Source of the DNA: Rhodocista pekingensis
GTDB lineage: Bacteria; Pseudomonadota; Alphaproteobacteria; Azospirillales; Azospirillaceae
Direction of reading: 5' to 3'
NCBI RefSeq assembly: GCF_042665545.1
Contig: NZ_JBHTCM010000005.1
Span: 118,392 to 182,391, forward strand
Length of the DNA stretch: 64,000 nt
In this document: positions 7,876-16,534 of the stretch, one piece after another
How the letters are laid out: each line of letters begins with the position of its first letter
How positions within the stretch are numbered: position 1 is the first letter of the stretch
The notes under the pieces: generated by a model
Database searches by the model: none
Told to the model about the DNA's origin: nothing
The model's input: only the letters and a program-made list of their open reading frames with translations
Made by a program: the position numbers and the translations under genes

Positions 7876-9585
7876 TCAGGCGGCGGTGCGGGTGCCGTCT
7901 TCCGCCGCGGCCATGGAGGTGCGGACGACGCTCACCAGCACGGTGCGCAGGTCGCTGACCGCGTGCGCCACGTCGGCGGCGGTGGCGCGCACCGTGTCGG
8001 CGTGCTCGCCGGTCGCCGTCGCCTCGGCGGAGACGGCGGCGATGCGGGTGGAAACCTCGCGCGCCGCGTCGGCCGCCTGGATGATGTTGCGGCTGATCTC
8101 CTGCGTCGCCGCGCCCTGTTCCTCCACGGCGGCGGCGATGGTGCCGGCGATGTGGTCCATCTCCTCGATGGTGTGGCCGATCTCTTGCACCGCGGCCACG
8201 GCGGTGCGGGTGACGGCCTGGATCTCCGCGATCTGGCGGCCGATCTCGTCGGTCGAGCGGGAGGTCTGCGCGGCGAGGTTCTTCACCTCCCCGGCCACCA
8301 CGGCGAAGCCCTTGCCGGCGTCGCCGGCCCGGGCCGCCTCGATCGTGGCGTTCAGCGCCAGCAGGTTGGTCTGGGCCGCGATCTCCGCGATCAGGGTCGC
8401 CACCTCGCCGATGCGGGCGACCGTCTCGGACAGGGTGTCGATGGTGCGGCGGGTGTGGTCGCCCTTCTCCACGGCGCGGCGACTGACGCTGCTGGCATAG
8501 CTCACCTGGGTGCCGATCTCGCGGATGGAGGCGGCCAGCTCCTCCGCCGCGGATGCCACGGTCTGCGCGTTGTGCAGGGACTGCTCGGCGGCGGCGGCCA
8601 CGTTCTGGCTGTTGGCCGTGACCAGCCCGGCGGAGGTCGCCATGGCGTCGGCATGGGCGTCCATGTCGTGGGTGCGGGCGGCGACCTGGTCCACGGCGCT
8701 GCGCGTCTCCGTCTCCACCTTCTCGGCCATGCTCTCCAGGGCGGCGTGGCGGCGCCGTTCGGCCTGGGCGCGTTCCTCCGCCTGGGCGGTGCGCAACCGC
8801 CGCGCCTCCAGCCCGTGGCGCTTCAGCACCTCCACGGCGCGGGCCATGCGGCCCATCTCGTCGGCCTTGTCGGTGTGCGGCACGGCGACCGAGTAGTCGT
8901 CCCGCGCCAGCACGTCCAGCGTCGCCGTCAGCCGGGCGATCGGGCGGATCACCCGCATCAGCACGGCCAGGGCCCCGCCGACGGCGGCGACGATGCCGAT
9001 GGCCAGCAGCAGTTCCGCCAGCCGGATGGCGACGGACTGGCTGTCGCGGGAGGTCTCGAAGATCAGCCCGGCATCGCCGACCTGGAGGTCGATGATGCGG
9101 GCGATCGTCTCCGTCACCGGGTCGATGCTCTGGTACAGCCGGTCCTTGACGAAGCCGTCCAGGGCCGCGCTGTCCTGCTCCTGAAGGATGCGGGTCAGAT
9201 CCGCGATGGCCGCGTCCGCGCTGCGGAAGCGCGGCAGCGCCTCCTCCAGCAGGGCCTGTTCGGCGGCGCTGAAGCGGCGGCCGGTGGTGAAGGTCGCCCA
9301 CTCGTCACGGATGTCGCGCACCGCCTTGGCGACCGAGGCCCGCCCCTCCGCCCAGGTGAAGTTGCCGTTGCGCACCTTGTGCGAGGCATCCACGACGAAC
9401 ACGGCATAGGCGTCGGAGATCACCTTCAGGTTCCGCTGCGGCACCACCTTGTCCTGGTACAGGGTCTCCAGGTTGCCGCTGGCGTCGGACAGGGTCTTCA
9501 GCCCCACCGCCGCCGTTCCCACGAGCAGGAGCCCCAGCGTCGCCAGGACCGCCAGGAGCATGGTCTTGATATCGAGCCGCATCAC
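7876..9585 (-). CDS. Methyl-accepting chemotaxis protein (4HB-type sensor, HAMP)
   Basis: A 569-residue inner-membrane chemoreceptor. TM1 is at about residues 8-28. A helical periplasmic sensor (residues 30-185, four-helix-bundle type) follows, then TM2 at about 188-210, a HAMP domain (RVIRPIARLTATLDVLARDD) and a cytoplasmic coiled coil. The conserved hairpin tip that contacts CheA/CheW is intact (EIAAQTNLLALNATIEAA, then GKGFAVVAGEVKNLA). There is no C-terminal CheR-docking pentapeptide. The start is either of two adjacent ATGs at 9585/9582. It appears monocistronic with a hairpin downstream. The ligand is unknown. Confidence 0.93.
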   Translation of the reverse strand: MMRLDIKTMLLAVLATLGLLLVGTAAVGLKTLSDASGNLETLYQDKVVPQRNLKVISDAYAVFVVDASHKVRNGNFTWAEGRASVAKAVRDIRDEWATFTTGRRFSAAEQALLEEALPRFRSADAAIADLTRILQEQDSAALDGFVKDRLYQSIDPVTETIARIIDLQVGDAGLIFETSRDSQSVAIRLAELLLAIGIVAAVGGALAVLMRVIRPIARLTATLDVLARDDYSVAVPHTDKADEMGRMARAVEVLKRHGLEARRLRTAQAEERAQAERRRHAALESMAEKVETETRSAVDQVAARTHDMDAHADAMATSAGLVTANSQNVAAAAEQSLHNAQTVASAAEELAASIREIGTQVSYASSVSRRAVEKGDHTRRTIDTLSETVARIGEVATLIAEIAAQTNLLALNATIEAARAGDAGKGFAVVAGEVKNLAAQTSRSTDEIGRQIAEIQAVTRTAVAAVQEIGHTIEEMDHIAGTIAAAVEEQGAATQEISRNIIQAADAAREVSTRIAAVSAEATATGEHADTVRATAADVAHAVSDLRTVLVSVVRTSMAAAEDGTRTAA

Positions 9586-9999
9586 GAAGCCTCAGGAGGG
9601 CGCGGGGCGCCGGGCCGGACGGGCCGGTCCCGGAGGGGGACCCGCCACCGCGAAGGAAGAGCGCTGTGTAGCGGATGGTTTCGCTTCGCGCAAACAAACT
9701 CAAGACCAGGGAAAATTTTCGGCGCATTAATCTGTTCCGGATTCGGTGATGACGAAATGGCGCACGGGCCTATATTGGAGTATGCGCCAATTCAAGGTTG
9801 TCGATTCTTGTCGAGTGTTTCGATTTCCCGGATGTAGTTTGCATTTTAACTAATTATTAAGCATTTAAATGGCCCGATCCGGCCGCTGACAGGCAACAAA
9901 AAGCCGGCGGAATCGCTCCCGCCGGCTCTTGCCCGCCCCTTGCCCGCATTGCGGACAATTCGCATTATGAACGTCCGCACTGCGGACGCTCGCTCGATT
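9586..9999. other. Intergenic region upstream of the chemoreceptor
   Basis: No gene seen. Bases 9680-9880 are the most AT-rich part of this neighbourhood and should hold the chemoreceptor promoter on the minus strand. A strong terminator for the ybbAP operon lies at 9902-9927. I could not place a convincing -35/-10 pair. Confidence 0.5.
9902..9927 (-). terminator. Rho-independent terminator of the ybbA-ybbP operon
   Basis: AGCCGGCGG (9902-9910) pairs with CCGCCGGCT (9919-9927) around an 8-base loop. Read on the minus strand the stem is followed by TTTTTG, a proper U-tract. It lies 73 bases past the ybbP stop. Confidence 0.8.
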
Positions 10000-12603
10000 C
10001 TATTCGTTGCGCAGCAGCGGGGCGGCCGGCTGGCCCAGCGCCCGCCAGGTGCCGATGAAGCCCAGCCCCAGGGTGATCCCGGTGCAGAGCAGCGCCGTCG
10101 TCGCCACGGCCGAGGGCAGCAGCACGAACTCCAGCTCCATCACCTGCGTCAGCACGGCCCAGGCGACGATGCTGCCCAGCAGCGACGCCACCGCCGCCGT
10201 GATCAGCCCCAGCAGCCCGTATTCCAGCAGGAAGGCCCGCAGCACGGTGCCGCGGGTGGCGCCCAGCACCTTCAGCACGACGGCGTCGTAGACCCGGCGG
10301 CGGTGCCCCGCGGCGATGGCCCCGGCCAGCACCAGCGTGCCGGCCAGCAGCGTCACCGCCGCCGTCACCCGCACGGCCATCCCGATGTTGGTCAGGATGC
10401 TTCCCACCGTCTCCAGCGCGTCGCGCACGCGCACGGCGGTGATGTTGCTGTACCGCTCCGTCACCGCCCGCTGCACGGCCAGTTCGGCGTCGGGCTCCGC
10501 CCGCACGGTGGCGAGCCAGGTGTGCGGCGCCGCCTCCAGCACGCCGGGGGAGAAGACGAGGGTGAAGTTGATCCCCATGCTGCGGAAATCCAGGTCGCGC
10601 ACGGCCGCCACCTCGGCCTCGATGTCGCGGCCCAGGATGTTGACGGCGATGCGGTCGCCCGGGCCGATCCCGAAGGCGTCGGCGATGTCCTTGTAGATCA
10701 CCAGCTTCGCCGGACCCCGGTAATCCGCCGGCCACCAGCTACCGGACAGCACCTTGTCGTCCGCCGGCGCCTCCGCCCGGTAGGTGACGCCGCGGTCGCC
10801 GTTCAGCACCCAGGCGTGTTCGCGGTTCACCACCGCCTCTTCCGCCGGGCGGCCGTTGACCGTACTGATGCGGCCGCGGAGCTGCGGCACCCGGTTCAGG
10901 TCCGCCGTGCCCGGCACCGCCAGCACGGTGCGGGAGAAATCGTCGAGCTGATCGGGCTGGATGTCCACGAAGAAGAAGGCGGGGGCGCCCTCCGGCATCG
11001 TCTCCAGCACGGCGCGGCGGAAGTTGCCCTCGATCAGGGCGATGGCGACCAGCACCGTCAGCCCCAGCCCCAACGACAGCACCACGGCCCCGGTCGGGTT
11101 GCCGGGCCGGTGGATGTTCGCCAGCGCCAGCCGCAGCACCGGCCGCCGCGGCCGGCCCAGCCGCGCGGCGACGCGCGTCACCAGCCAGCCGGCGGCCCAG
11201 AAGGCGCCCAGCGTGGCGGCGCTGCCGGCGACGAAGGCGGCGGCGAACAGCTTGGCGTCGGCCGTGCCCACGGCCAGCCCGGCCAGCCCCGCCACCGTGG
11301 CCAGCAGCAGGGCCAGCACCAGGGGCCGCGGCCGGCCGCCGCCCGGCGCCACCGCGTCGCGGAACAGCGCCGCCGCCGGCACCTCCCGCGCCCGGCCGAG
11401 CGGCCAGAGCGAGAACGCCAGCGCCGTCAGCAGGCCGAAGCCGGCGGCCACGGCCAGCGCCTCGGGATAGACCCCGATGCGGGCGGTGACCGGCAGCAGC
11501 CCGGCCAGCGCGCGGCCGGCCAGGACCGGCGCCACCGCCCCCAGCAGCAGGCCCAGCACCGTGCCCAGCAGGGCCAGGGCCAGGATCTGCGCCAGATACG
11601 CCTCGAAGATCAGGCCGCCGCGCGCGCCCAGGCATTTCAGCGTGGCGATGGTGGCGGTCTTGCTCTCCAGATAGCTGCGCACGGCGTTGCCGACGCCGAC
11701 CCCGCCGACCAGCAGCGCCGTCAGCCCGACCAGGGTCAGGAACAGGGTCAACCGGTCGATGAAGCGGGCAAGCTGCGGGGCGGCGTCGGTGAAGTCGCGG
11801 ATGCGCCAGCCGGCAGCGGGGAAGGCGTCGTCCACCGCCGTGCGGAACGCCGCCGGATCGCTGCCGGCGGGCAGGCGCAGCAGATAGCTCCAGGTGATCA
11901 GGCTGCCGGGCTGCACCAGATCCGTCGCCGCCAGGGCGCCGTCGGCCACCAGCAGCCGCGGCCCCAGGGAGAAACTGCCCGATCCGGCGCGGTCCGGCTC
12001 GCGCGCGATCAGGCCGCGCACCTCCAGCACCGCCTCGCCCACCGCCACCCGGTCGCCGGGGGCGAGGTCCAGCCGGGCGGCCAGCGTGTCCTCGATCAGC
12101 GCGCCCCAGGTGCCGCCGCGCTCGGCCAGCGCCGCCTGCACGTCCGTGCGGTCCTGCACCAGGGCGCCGTCAGCGATCTCGAACGTGCCGTAGAGCGGAT
12201 AGGCCGGTCCCACCGACTTCAGCTCCACCAGGGCGGAGCGGCCGGCATCCTGCGGGTCGCGGGCCATGGCCCGCATCTCCGCGCTGGTCAGCAGGGTGCC
12301 GCGCTCCGCCAGCCAGGCGCGCTGGTCCGGCGTCGCCTCGCGGTAGAGCAGGCGCAGCGCCACGTCGCCGCCCAGGATGGCGCGGCCGTCGCTGCGCAGC
12401 GCGTCCAGGATGCCGCCGGAGACCGACTGCACCGTGGCGATGGCGCCCACCCCCAGCGTCAGGCAGGCCAGGAAGATGCGGAACCCGGTCAGCCCGCCGC
12501 GCAGTTCGCGCCGGGCGATGGTGAGGGCCAGCCGCGCCTGGGTCCAGAACCCGGGAGCGGCGGCGTCGGGGCGCGCCACGGCGCCGTCGGTCAGCGCGGT
12601 CAT
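10000..12603 (-). CDS. ybbP: YbbP-type ABC transporter permease (FtsX/MacB fold)
   Basis: An 867-residue inner-membrane permease of the YbbP/LolE-like class, in the family's size range. It shows the double-module layout: TM1 near residues 30-50 (IFLACLTLGVGAIATVQSVSGG), a large periplasmic domain to about 245, three TM segments, a linker with further helices, a second TM and periplasmic domain, and three terminal TM segments (VTAAVTLLAGTLVLAGAIAAG; LLGLITAAVASLLGSIVAW). FtsX-domain motifs such as VVLKVLGATRG are present. The ATG at 12603 begins 7 bases after the ybbA stop. With YbbA it should form an ABC complex acting on the envelope, possibly with the divergent TesA. Confidence 0.9.
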   Translation of the reverse strand: MTALTDGAVARPDAAAPGFWTQARLALTIARRELRGGLTGFRIFLACLTLGVGAIATVQSVSGGILDALRSDGRAILGGDVALRLLYREATPDQRAWLAERGTLLTSAEMRAMARDPQDAGRSALVELKSVGPAYPLYGTFEIADGALVQDRTDVQAALAERGGTWGALIEDTLAARLDLAPGDRVAVGEAVLEVRGLIAREPDRAGSGSFSLGPRLLVADGALAATDLVQPGSLITWSYLLRLPAGSDPAAFRTAVDDAFPAAGWRIRDFTDAAPQLARFIDRLTLFLTLVGLTALLVGGVGVGNAVRSYLESKTATIATLKCLGARGGLIFEAYLAQILALALLGTVLGLLLGAVAPVLAGRALAGLLPVTARIGVYPEALAVAAGFGLLTALAFSLWPLGRAREVPAAALFRDAVAPGGGRPRPLVLALLLATVAGLAGLAVGTADAKLFAAAFVAGSAATLGAFWAAGWLVTRVAARLGRPRRPVLRLALANIHRPGNPTGAVVLSLGLGLTVLVAIALIEGNFRRAVLETMPEGAPAFFFVDIQPDQLDDFSRTVLAVPGTADLNRVPQLRGRISTVNGRPAEEAVVNREHAWVLNGDRGVTYRAEAPADDKVLSGSWWPADYRGPAKLVIYKDIADAFGIGPGDRIAVNILGRDIEAEVAAVRDLDFRSMGINFTLVFSPGVLEAAPHTWLATVRAEPDAELAVQRAVTERYSNITAVRVRDALETVGSILTNIGMAVRVTAAVTLLAGTLVLAGAIAAGHRRRVYDAVVLKVLGATRGTVLRAFLLEYGLLGLITAAVASLLGSIVAWAVLTQVMELEFVLLPSAVATTALLCTGITLGLGFIGTWRALGQPAAPLLRNE

Positions 12604-12610
12604 GGCCGGG

Positions 12611-13447
12611 TCACGCCGCCGGGACGGTGCGCGCCGTCCGTTCCTGCCCGCTTCCGTCCTTGCCGCGGGTATCGGTGCGGGCATCGTTGCGGCTGTCGCC
12701 GTGGGTATCGGTGCGGCTGTCGCCGCGGGCATCGTTGCGGCTGTCGCCGCGGCCGTCGCTGACGATCAGCCCGTCCACCAGCCGCACCACCCGGTCGCAC
12801 TGCCGGGCCAGACCGGGATCGTGGGTGATCAGCAGGATCGTCGTGCCCTTGCGCGCCGCCAGCCCGAACATCAGCTCGATGACATGGCGGCCGGTCTCCC
12901 CGTCCAGGTTGCCGGTCGGCTCGTCCGCCAGCAGCAGGGCGGGCTCCGGCGCGAAGGCGCGGGCCAGCGCCACGCGCTGCTGCTCGCCGCCGGAAAGCTG
13001 GCCGGGATAGTGGCCCAGCCGGTGCCCCAGCCCGACCGACTCCAGGGTCGTCCGGGCGCGCTCGAAGGCGTCGGGCAGGCCGGCGAATTCCAGGGGAATC
13101 GCCACGTTCTCCAACGCCGTCATGGTCGGGATGAGGTGGAACGCCTGGAAGACGATCCCCACATGGTCGCGGCGAAAGCGCGCGAGGGCATCCTCGTCCA
13201 GGCGCGTCAGTTCGTGCCCGTTGACCCGCACGCTGCCGCCCGTGGGCGGCTGCAACCCGCCCAGGATCATCATCATGGACGATTTGCCCGAGCCCGAAGG
13301 CCCCACCACGCCGACCCGTTCGCCGGCCGCGACGTCCAGATCTATGCCCTTGAGTATGTTGACGGTTCCTGCGGCACTGTCCAGCTTAAGGCGGACCTCC
13401 CGGAGAAGGACGACGGGTTCTTCGGCGGACGGCAGGGTATCGCCCAT
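12611..13447 (-). CDS. ybbA: YbbA-type ABC transporter ATP-binding protein
   Basis: A 278-residue ATPase of the LolD/MacB class and partner of the YbbP permease. Walker A is GPSGSGKSS, the Q-loop lies in IVFQAFHLIPTMTALEN, the signature is LSGGEQQR, Walker B is ALLLADEPTGNLD and the switch is ITHD. The ATG at 13447 gives the normal short lead-in (GDTLPSAEEPVVLLREV); longer starts add sequence overlapping the divergent gene. The C-terminus is unusual: after LVDGLIVSDG there are about 45 residues of charged repeats (GDSRNDAR, TDTHGDSR and similar). The start codon shares bases with the divergent tesA start. Confidence 0.93.
   Translation of the reverse strand: MGDTLPSAEEPVVLLREVRLKLDSAAGTVNILKGIDLDVAAGERVGVVGPSGSGKSSMMMILGGLQPPTGGSVRVNGHELTRLDEDALARFRRDHVGIVFQAFHLIPTMTALENVAIPLEFAGLPDAFERARTTLESVGLGHRLGHYPGQLSGGEQQRVALARAFAPEPALLLADEPTGNLDGETGRHVIELMFGLAARKGTTILLITHDPGLARQCDRVVRLVDGLIVSDGRGDSRNDARGDSRTDTHGDSRNDARTDTRGKDGSGQERTARTVPAA
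12665..12757. repeat. Degenerate tandem repeats within the 3' end of ybbA
   Basis: A 12/24-bp unit related to GCTGTCGCCGCGGGCATCG is repeated several times here, encoding alternating GDSR-NDAR-TDTR-type blocks in the tail of YbbA. This is simple-sequence expansion within a reading frame, and the unit length keeps the frame open. Confidence 0.7.
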
Positions 13448-14246
13448 GTCTCTCTCTCGCAGCGCGGAAACAGACAGCCGATATGGCTTCGGACGCCGGC
13501 TTTTCAACGCAATACTCCTCAGGGCAAAGCTCCCCAGGGCAACGCTCATCCGGGGCGGCCTCGCCGCGCTGGCCGTCTGGCTGCTGACGGCCGGCCCGCC
13601 CGCCACGGCGGCCCCGGCCTCCGCCCCCGCGACCATCGTCGTGCTGGGCGACAGCCTGTCCGCCGGCTACGGCCTGCCGCGGGAGGCGGCCTTCACCAGC
13701 CAGCTCGAAGCGGCGCTGACGGCGCGGGGCTTCGACGTGCGGGTGCCGGCCACCGGCGTCTCCGGCGAGACGACGGCCGGCGGGCTGTCACGGCTGGACT
13801 GGATCCTGGCCGACCGGCCGGCCCTGGTGCTGGTGGCGCTGGGCGGCAATGACGGGCTGCGCGGCATCGACCCGGCCGCCACCCGCGCCAACCTGGACGC
13901 CATCCTGACCAAGCTGGCCGACCGCGGCGTGCCCGCCGTGCTGGCCGGGATGCTGGCCCCGCGCAACCTGGGCCGCCCCTATGCCGAGGCGTTCGACGCC
14001 CTGTTCCCCGACCTTGCCCGCAGGCACGGCGTGCCCTTCTACCCCTTCTTCCTGGAGGGGGTGGCGATGCAGCCGGAGCTGAACCTGGAGGACGGCATGC
14101 ACCCCAATGCCGAGGGCGTGGCGATCATGGTGGCGGGCATCCTGCCGACCGTGACCGCGGCCCTGGAGCGCGCCGGGGTGGCGCCGGACGGCGGGGGCGG
14201 CGGTCCCGCTCCCGCCGCGGCTCCGGACGGGGGGACGGCACCATGA
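13446..14246 (+). CDS. tesA: TesA-type SGNH/GDSL hydrolase (arylesterase/lysophospholipase)
   Basis: A 266-residue exported esterase. Block I VVLGDSLSAGYGLP carries the nucleophilic Ser, block II lies in ATGVSGETTAGGL, block III in LVLVALGGNDGLRG, and the catalytic Asp/His in LEDGMHPNAEG. A hydrophobic segment at residues 38-52 (GGLAALAVWLLTAG) ending PPATAAPA acts as signal peptide, preceded by an unusually long N-terminus. The only in-frame start before it is the ATG at 13446, which overlaps the ybbA start as CATG. The tesA/ybbAP neighbourhood is classic. The C-terminus overlaps the FIST gene by 4 bases. Confidence 0.88.
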   Translation: MSLSRSAETDSRYGFGRRLFNAILLRAKLPRATLIRGGLAALAVWLLTAGPPATAAPASAPATIVVLGDSLSAGYGLPREAAFTSQLEAALTARGFDVRVPATGVSGETTAGGLSRLDWILADRPALVLVALGGNDGLRGIDPAATRANLDAILTKLADRGVPAVLAGMLAPRNLGRPYAEAFDALFPDLARRHGVPFYPFFLEGVAMQPELNLEDGMHPNAEGVAIMVAGILPTVTAALERAGVAPDGGGGGPAPAAAPDGGTAP

Positions 14247-15388
14247 GCGTCACCGATCTGGCGGGCAGCACCGATACCGGATTCGCCTCCGCCCTGGCCG
14301 TCGGGGCGGACTGGTCCGACGCGGCGAAGAACTGCCTTGCCGCCCTGCCGTCGGCGCCGGGCGCCAACCTGGGCTTCGTCTATGTCACCGACGCGCTGGC
14401 CGACCAGCTCTCCAGCATCGTCACCCTGTTCCGCGGCGTCACCGGCGTGGACCAGTGGGTGGGCTCGGTGGGCATGGGCATCGTCGGCCGCGGGGCGGAG
14501 GTGTTCGACCGTCCCGCCATCGCGGTGCTGCTGACCACCCTGCCGGTGGACGCCTTCCGCCTGTTCCCGGCCGTGAGCGACGGCACGGCCCCGCTGGAGG
14601 AGGCGGCCGGGACCTGGCTCGCCACCCGGCAGCCGCTCCTGGGGCTGGTCCATGCCGATCCGCGCACGCCGCGGCTGCCCGAGCTGATCACCGCCGTGGC
14701 ACGGCGGGCCGGCGGCTTCCTGGTCGGCGGGCTCTGCGCCTCGCGCGGGGAGCAGGCGGTGCTGGCCGGGCGGGTGGCGCAGGGGGGCCTGTCGGGGGTG
14801 CTGTTCTCCGACCGGGTGGCGCTCGCCACCGGCCTGACCCAGGGGTGCAGCCCGATCGGCCCGACCCGCACCGTCACCGATGCCGAGGCCAGCATCATCA
14901 AGGAGATCGACGGCCGCCCGGCGCTGGAGGCGCTGCGCCACGACGTGGGCGAACTGCTGGCGAACGACCTGGAGCGGGTGGCCGGCTATGTCTTCGCCGG
15001 GCTGCCCATCGCCGGGTCGGACACGGGCGACTATCTGGTGCGCAACCTGCTGGGCATCGACCCGCAGCGCGGCTGGATCGCCGTGGGCGAGCCCGTGGCG
15101 CGGGGCCGGCCGCTGCTGTTCTGCCGCCGCGACCGCGCCGCCGCGGAGGCCGACCTGAAGCGCATGCTGGGCCAGATGAAGCGCCGGCTGGGCGGCGGCA
15201 CGCCGAAGGGCGGCGTCTACATCTCCTGCATCGCCCGCGGCCCCGGCCTGTTCGGCGACCCCGACCACGAACTGCGCGCCATCGCCGAGCATCTGGGCGA
15301 CTTCCCGCTGGCCGGCTTCTACGCCGGCGGCGAGATCAGCCACGACCGCCTCTACAGCTACACCGGGGTGCTGACGTTGTTCCTGTGA
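14243..15388 (+). CDS. FIST-domain sensor protein
   Basis: A 381-residue soluble protein with FIST N (residues 15-210: ALAVGADWSDAAKNCLAAL, LGFVYVTD, AVLLTTLP) and FIST C (210-375: GYVFAGLPIAGSD, RGGVYI-like GGVYISCIARGPGLFG, then FPLAGFYAGGEI and YSYTGVLTLF). FIST modules are proposed small-molecule, perhaps amino-acid, sensory domains. Here the protein has no output domain. It starts within the tesA stop (ATGA overlap), so the two are translationally coupled. The role with TesA is unknown. Confidence 0.88.
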   Translation: MSVTDLAGSTDTGFASALAVGADWSDAAKNCLAALPSAPGANLGFVYVTDALADQLSSIVTLFRGVTGVDQWVGSVGMGIVGRGAEVFDRPAIAVLLTTLPVDAFRLFPAVSDGTAPLEEAAGTWLATRQPLLGLVHADPRTPRLPELITAVARRAGGFLVGGLCASRGEQAVLAGRVAQGGLSGVLFSDRVALATGLTQGCSPIGPTRTVTDAEASIIKEIDGRPALEALRHDVGELLANDLERVAGYVFAGLPIAGSDTGDYLVRNLLGIDPQRGWIAVGEPVARGRPLLFCRRDRAAAEADLKRMLGQMKRRLGGGTPKGGVYISCIARGPGLFGDPDHELRAIAEHLGDFPLAGFYAGGEISHDRLYSYTGVLTLFL

Positions 15389-15392
15389 GGGA

Positions 15393-16097
15393 TCAGTCCG
15401 GGGGACGTGTCCGGTCCTGCCGGATCAGGGCAGCGATGGTGCCTGCCGGATCATCCGCCTGCTGCATCATGGTGAGGAGGCGCTGTATCTCCGGCAGCAG
15501 GTCGGGCCGCAGGTTGCGGAACGGCCCATCGGGGTCCTTCGAGATCACGAGCGGCGGCAGGGTGCCAGTCTGGCAGGAACTGTTGTCGAACACCTTCAAC
15601 TCGTCGAGCAGGGGGATGAACTGCATCAGGTGCAGCATCGACCGCGACCAACGCTGCCGCACCTTCTCCGGCGGGACGTCGTGCTGGCCCTGCTGCACCC
15701 GCTGGCGGACGCGGGCGATGGCAAGGTCGGGGCTCTCCAGGGTCACATAGATCAGGTGGATGGAGAAACCGGCTGCGCGTGCCCGCTCCACCGGCGCCAG
15801 GTACTTGTCCGAGGCCAGGACCGTCTCGATCAGCGCCGGGCGACGGCTTCCGATATGATCCTCCAGCCGGCGCAGGCTTACGTCGGCCGCCGCCAGATTG
15901 GCGCCTGTCAGGGAGAAGTCCGCGTAGAGGCCCCGGAGGTCGACCGTCGTTGCGTCCGGATTGATCCAGGTGGCTGACAGATCAATCAGGGGTTCTCCGG
16001 CAGTTCTGCTCCGGAAGTAATGCCGGGTCAGCGTTGTCTTGCCAGCGCCGTTGCAGCCCGCGACGATCCAGAACTGGGGTTCGGCGCCGCCGACCAT
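15393..16097 (-). CDS. Zeta-toxin-like P-loop kinase
   Basis: A 234-residue protein of the zeta-toxin/AAA small-kinase family. Walker A is AGCNGAGKTTLTRHYF at residues 13-28, followed by the zeta-type WINPD motif and ALIETVLAS (the 'ET' element), then a basic lid region (IARVRQRVQQGQHDVP, then RQRWSRSM). Family members phosphorylate UDP-N-acetylglucosamine or related substrates and block cell-wall synthesis. It starts 9 bases after a small upstream gene on the same strand, probably its antitoxin. A housekeeping kinase role cannot be excluded because the antitoxin is not a recognised epsilon type. Confidence 0.75.
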   Translation of the reverse strand: MVGGAEPQFWIVAGCNGAGKTTLTRHYFRSRTAGEPLIDLSATWINPDATTVDLRGLYADFSLTGANLAAADVSLRRLEDHIGSRRPALIETVLASDKYLAPVERARAAGFSIHLIYVTLESPDLAIARVRQRVQQGQHDVPPEKVRQRWSRSMLHLMQFIPLLDELKVFDNSSCQTGTLPPLVISKDPDGPFRNLRPDLLPEIQRLLTMMQQADDPAGTIAALIRQDRTRPPD

Positions 16098-16106
16098 GCC
16101 GCCGCG

Positions 16107-16367
16107 TCAGGGCGTGTCGCTGCCGTGGACCTCGATCCCCTGGGCATCGAGATCGGCGATCGCCGCATCCCGGGCCCGGGCGAACAGGCGCTGGAACGCG
16201 AGGTCACGGTCGGTCGGCGCGGCGGCGGTTGCGATCCTTGGAAATCCGCCTCCGGCCTTCAAGGAGGGTGTCCTGACCCTCACCTTGCCAGTCATCGGAA
16301 AGTCGATGGCGGATATTGCTGTCGTGCTGCATGTCAACGCGACAGTGGTCTGTTTCCGGGAACCCAT
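16107..16367 (-). CDS. Small protein upstream of the zeta-like kinase, putative antitoxin
   Basis: About 86 residues from the ATG at 16367 (MGSRKQTTVAL), which follows an AAGAGAG-type ribosome site. I recognise no named domain. The N-terminal half looks like beta strands (TGKVRVRTPSLKAG), the C-terminal half like one helix (LAFQRLFARARDAAIADLDAQG). Position and 9-base spacing to the kinase gene fit an antitoxin-toxin operon. An ATG at 16421 would add 18 residues without a better RBS. The antitoxin role is inferred from context only. Confidence 0.5.
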   Translation of the reverse strand: MGSRKQTTVALTCSTTAISAIDFPMTGKVRVRTPSLKAGGGFPRIATAAAPTDRDLAFQRLFARARDAAIADLDAQGIEVHGSDTP

Positions 16368-16441
16368 GCCACGCTCTCTTGTATCCGTCCCGCCAGTTGG
16401 ACAGGGGAATGCCAAATCCATGAAGCGGTCTTGGAATTATG

Positions 16442-16454
16442 GGCGGAATCCGCC
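16442..16454. promoter_or_regulatory. Palindrome upstream of the zeta module, candidate operator
   Basis: GGCGGAATCCGCC is a perfect 6-bp inverted repeat about one central base, 75 bases upstream of the putative antitoxin start. Autoregulated antitoxin operons often carry such a site; no binding evidence is available from sequence. Confidence 0.3.
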
Positions 16455-16462
16455 ATTAACTC

Positions 16463-16493
16463 AAGGGCGCTCCTTCTTCGGGGACGCGCCCTT
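16463..16493. terminator. Hairpin between the zeta module and the aldo/keto reductase
   Basis: AAGGGCGC (16463-16470) pairs perfectly with GCGCCCTT (16486-16493) over a 15-base loop. It could insulate the divergent genes or form part of the reductase leader. There is no U-tract, so its role is uncertain. Confidence 0.3.
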
Positions 16494-16534
16494 CCGATGC
16501 TGTCCTTCCGAATAGAAGCCCCATAGAAGCCCCC

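Noticed and set aside
9940..12762. Long plus-strand open frame opposite ybbP
   Set aside because: Gln/Arg/His/Gly-rich with no family features, wholly antisense to a permease with well-defined membrane segments.
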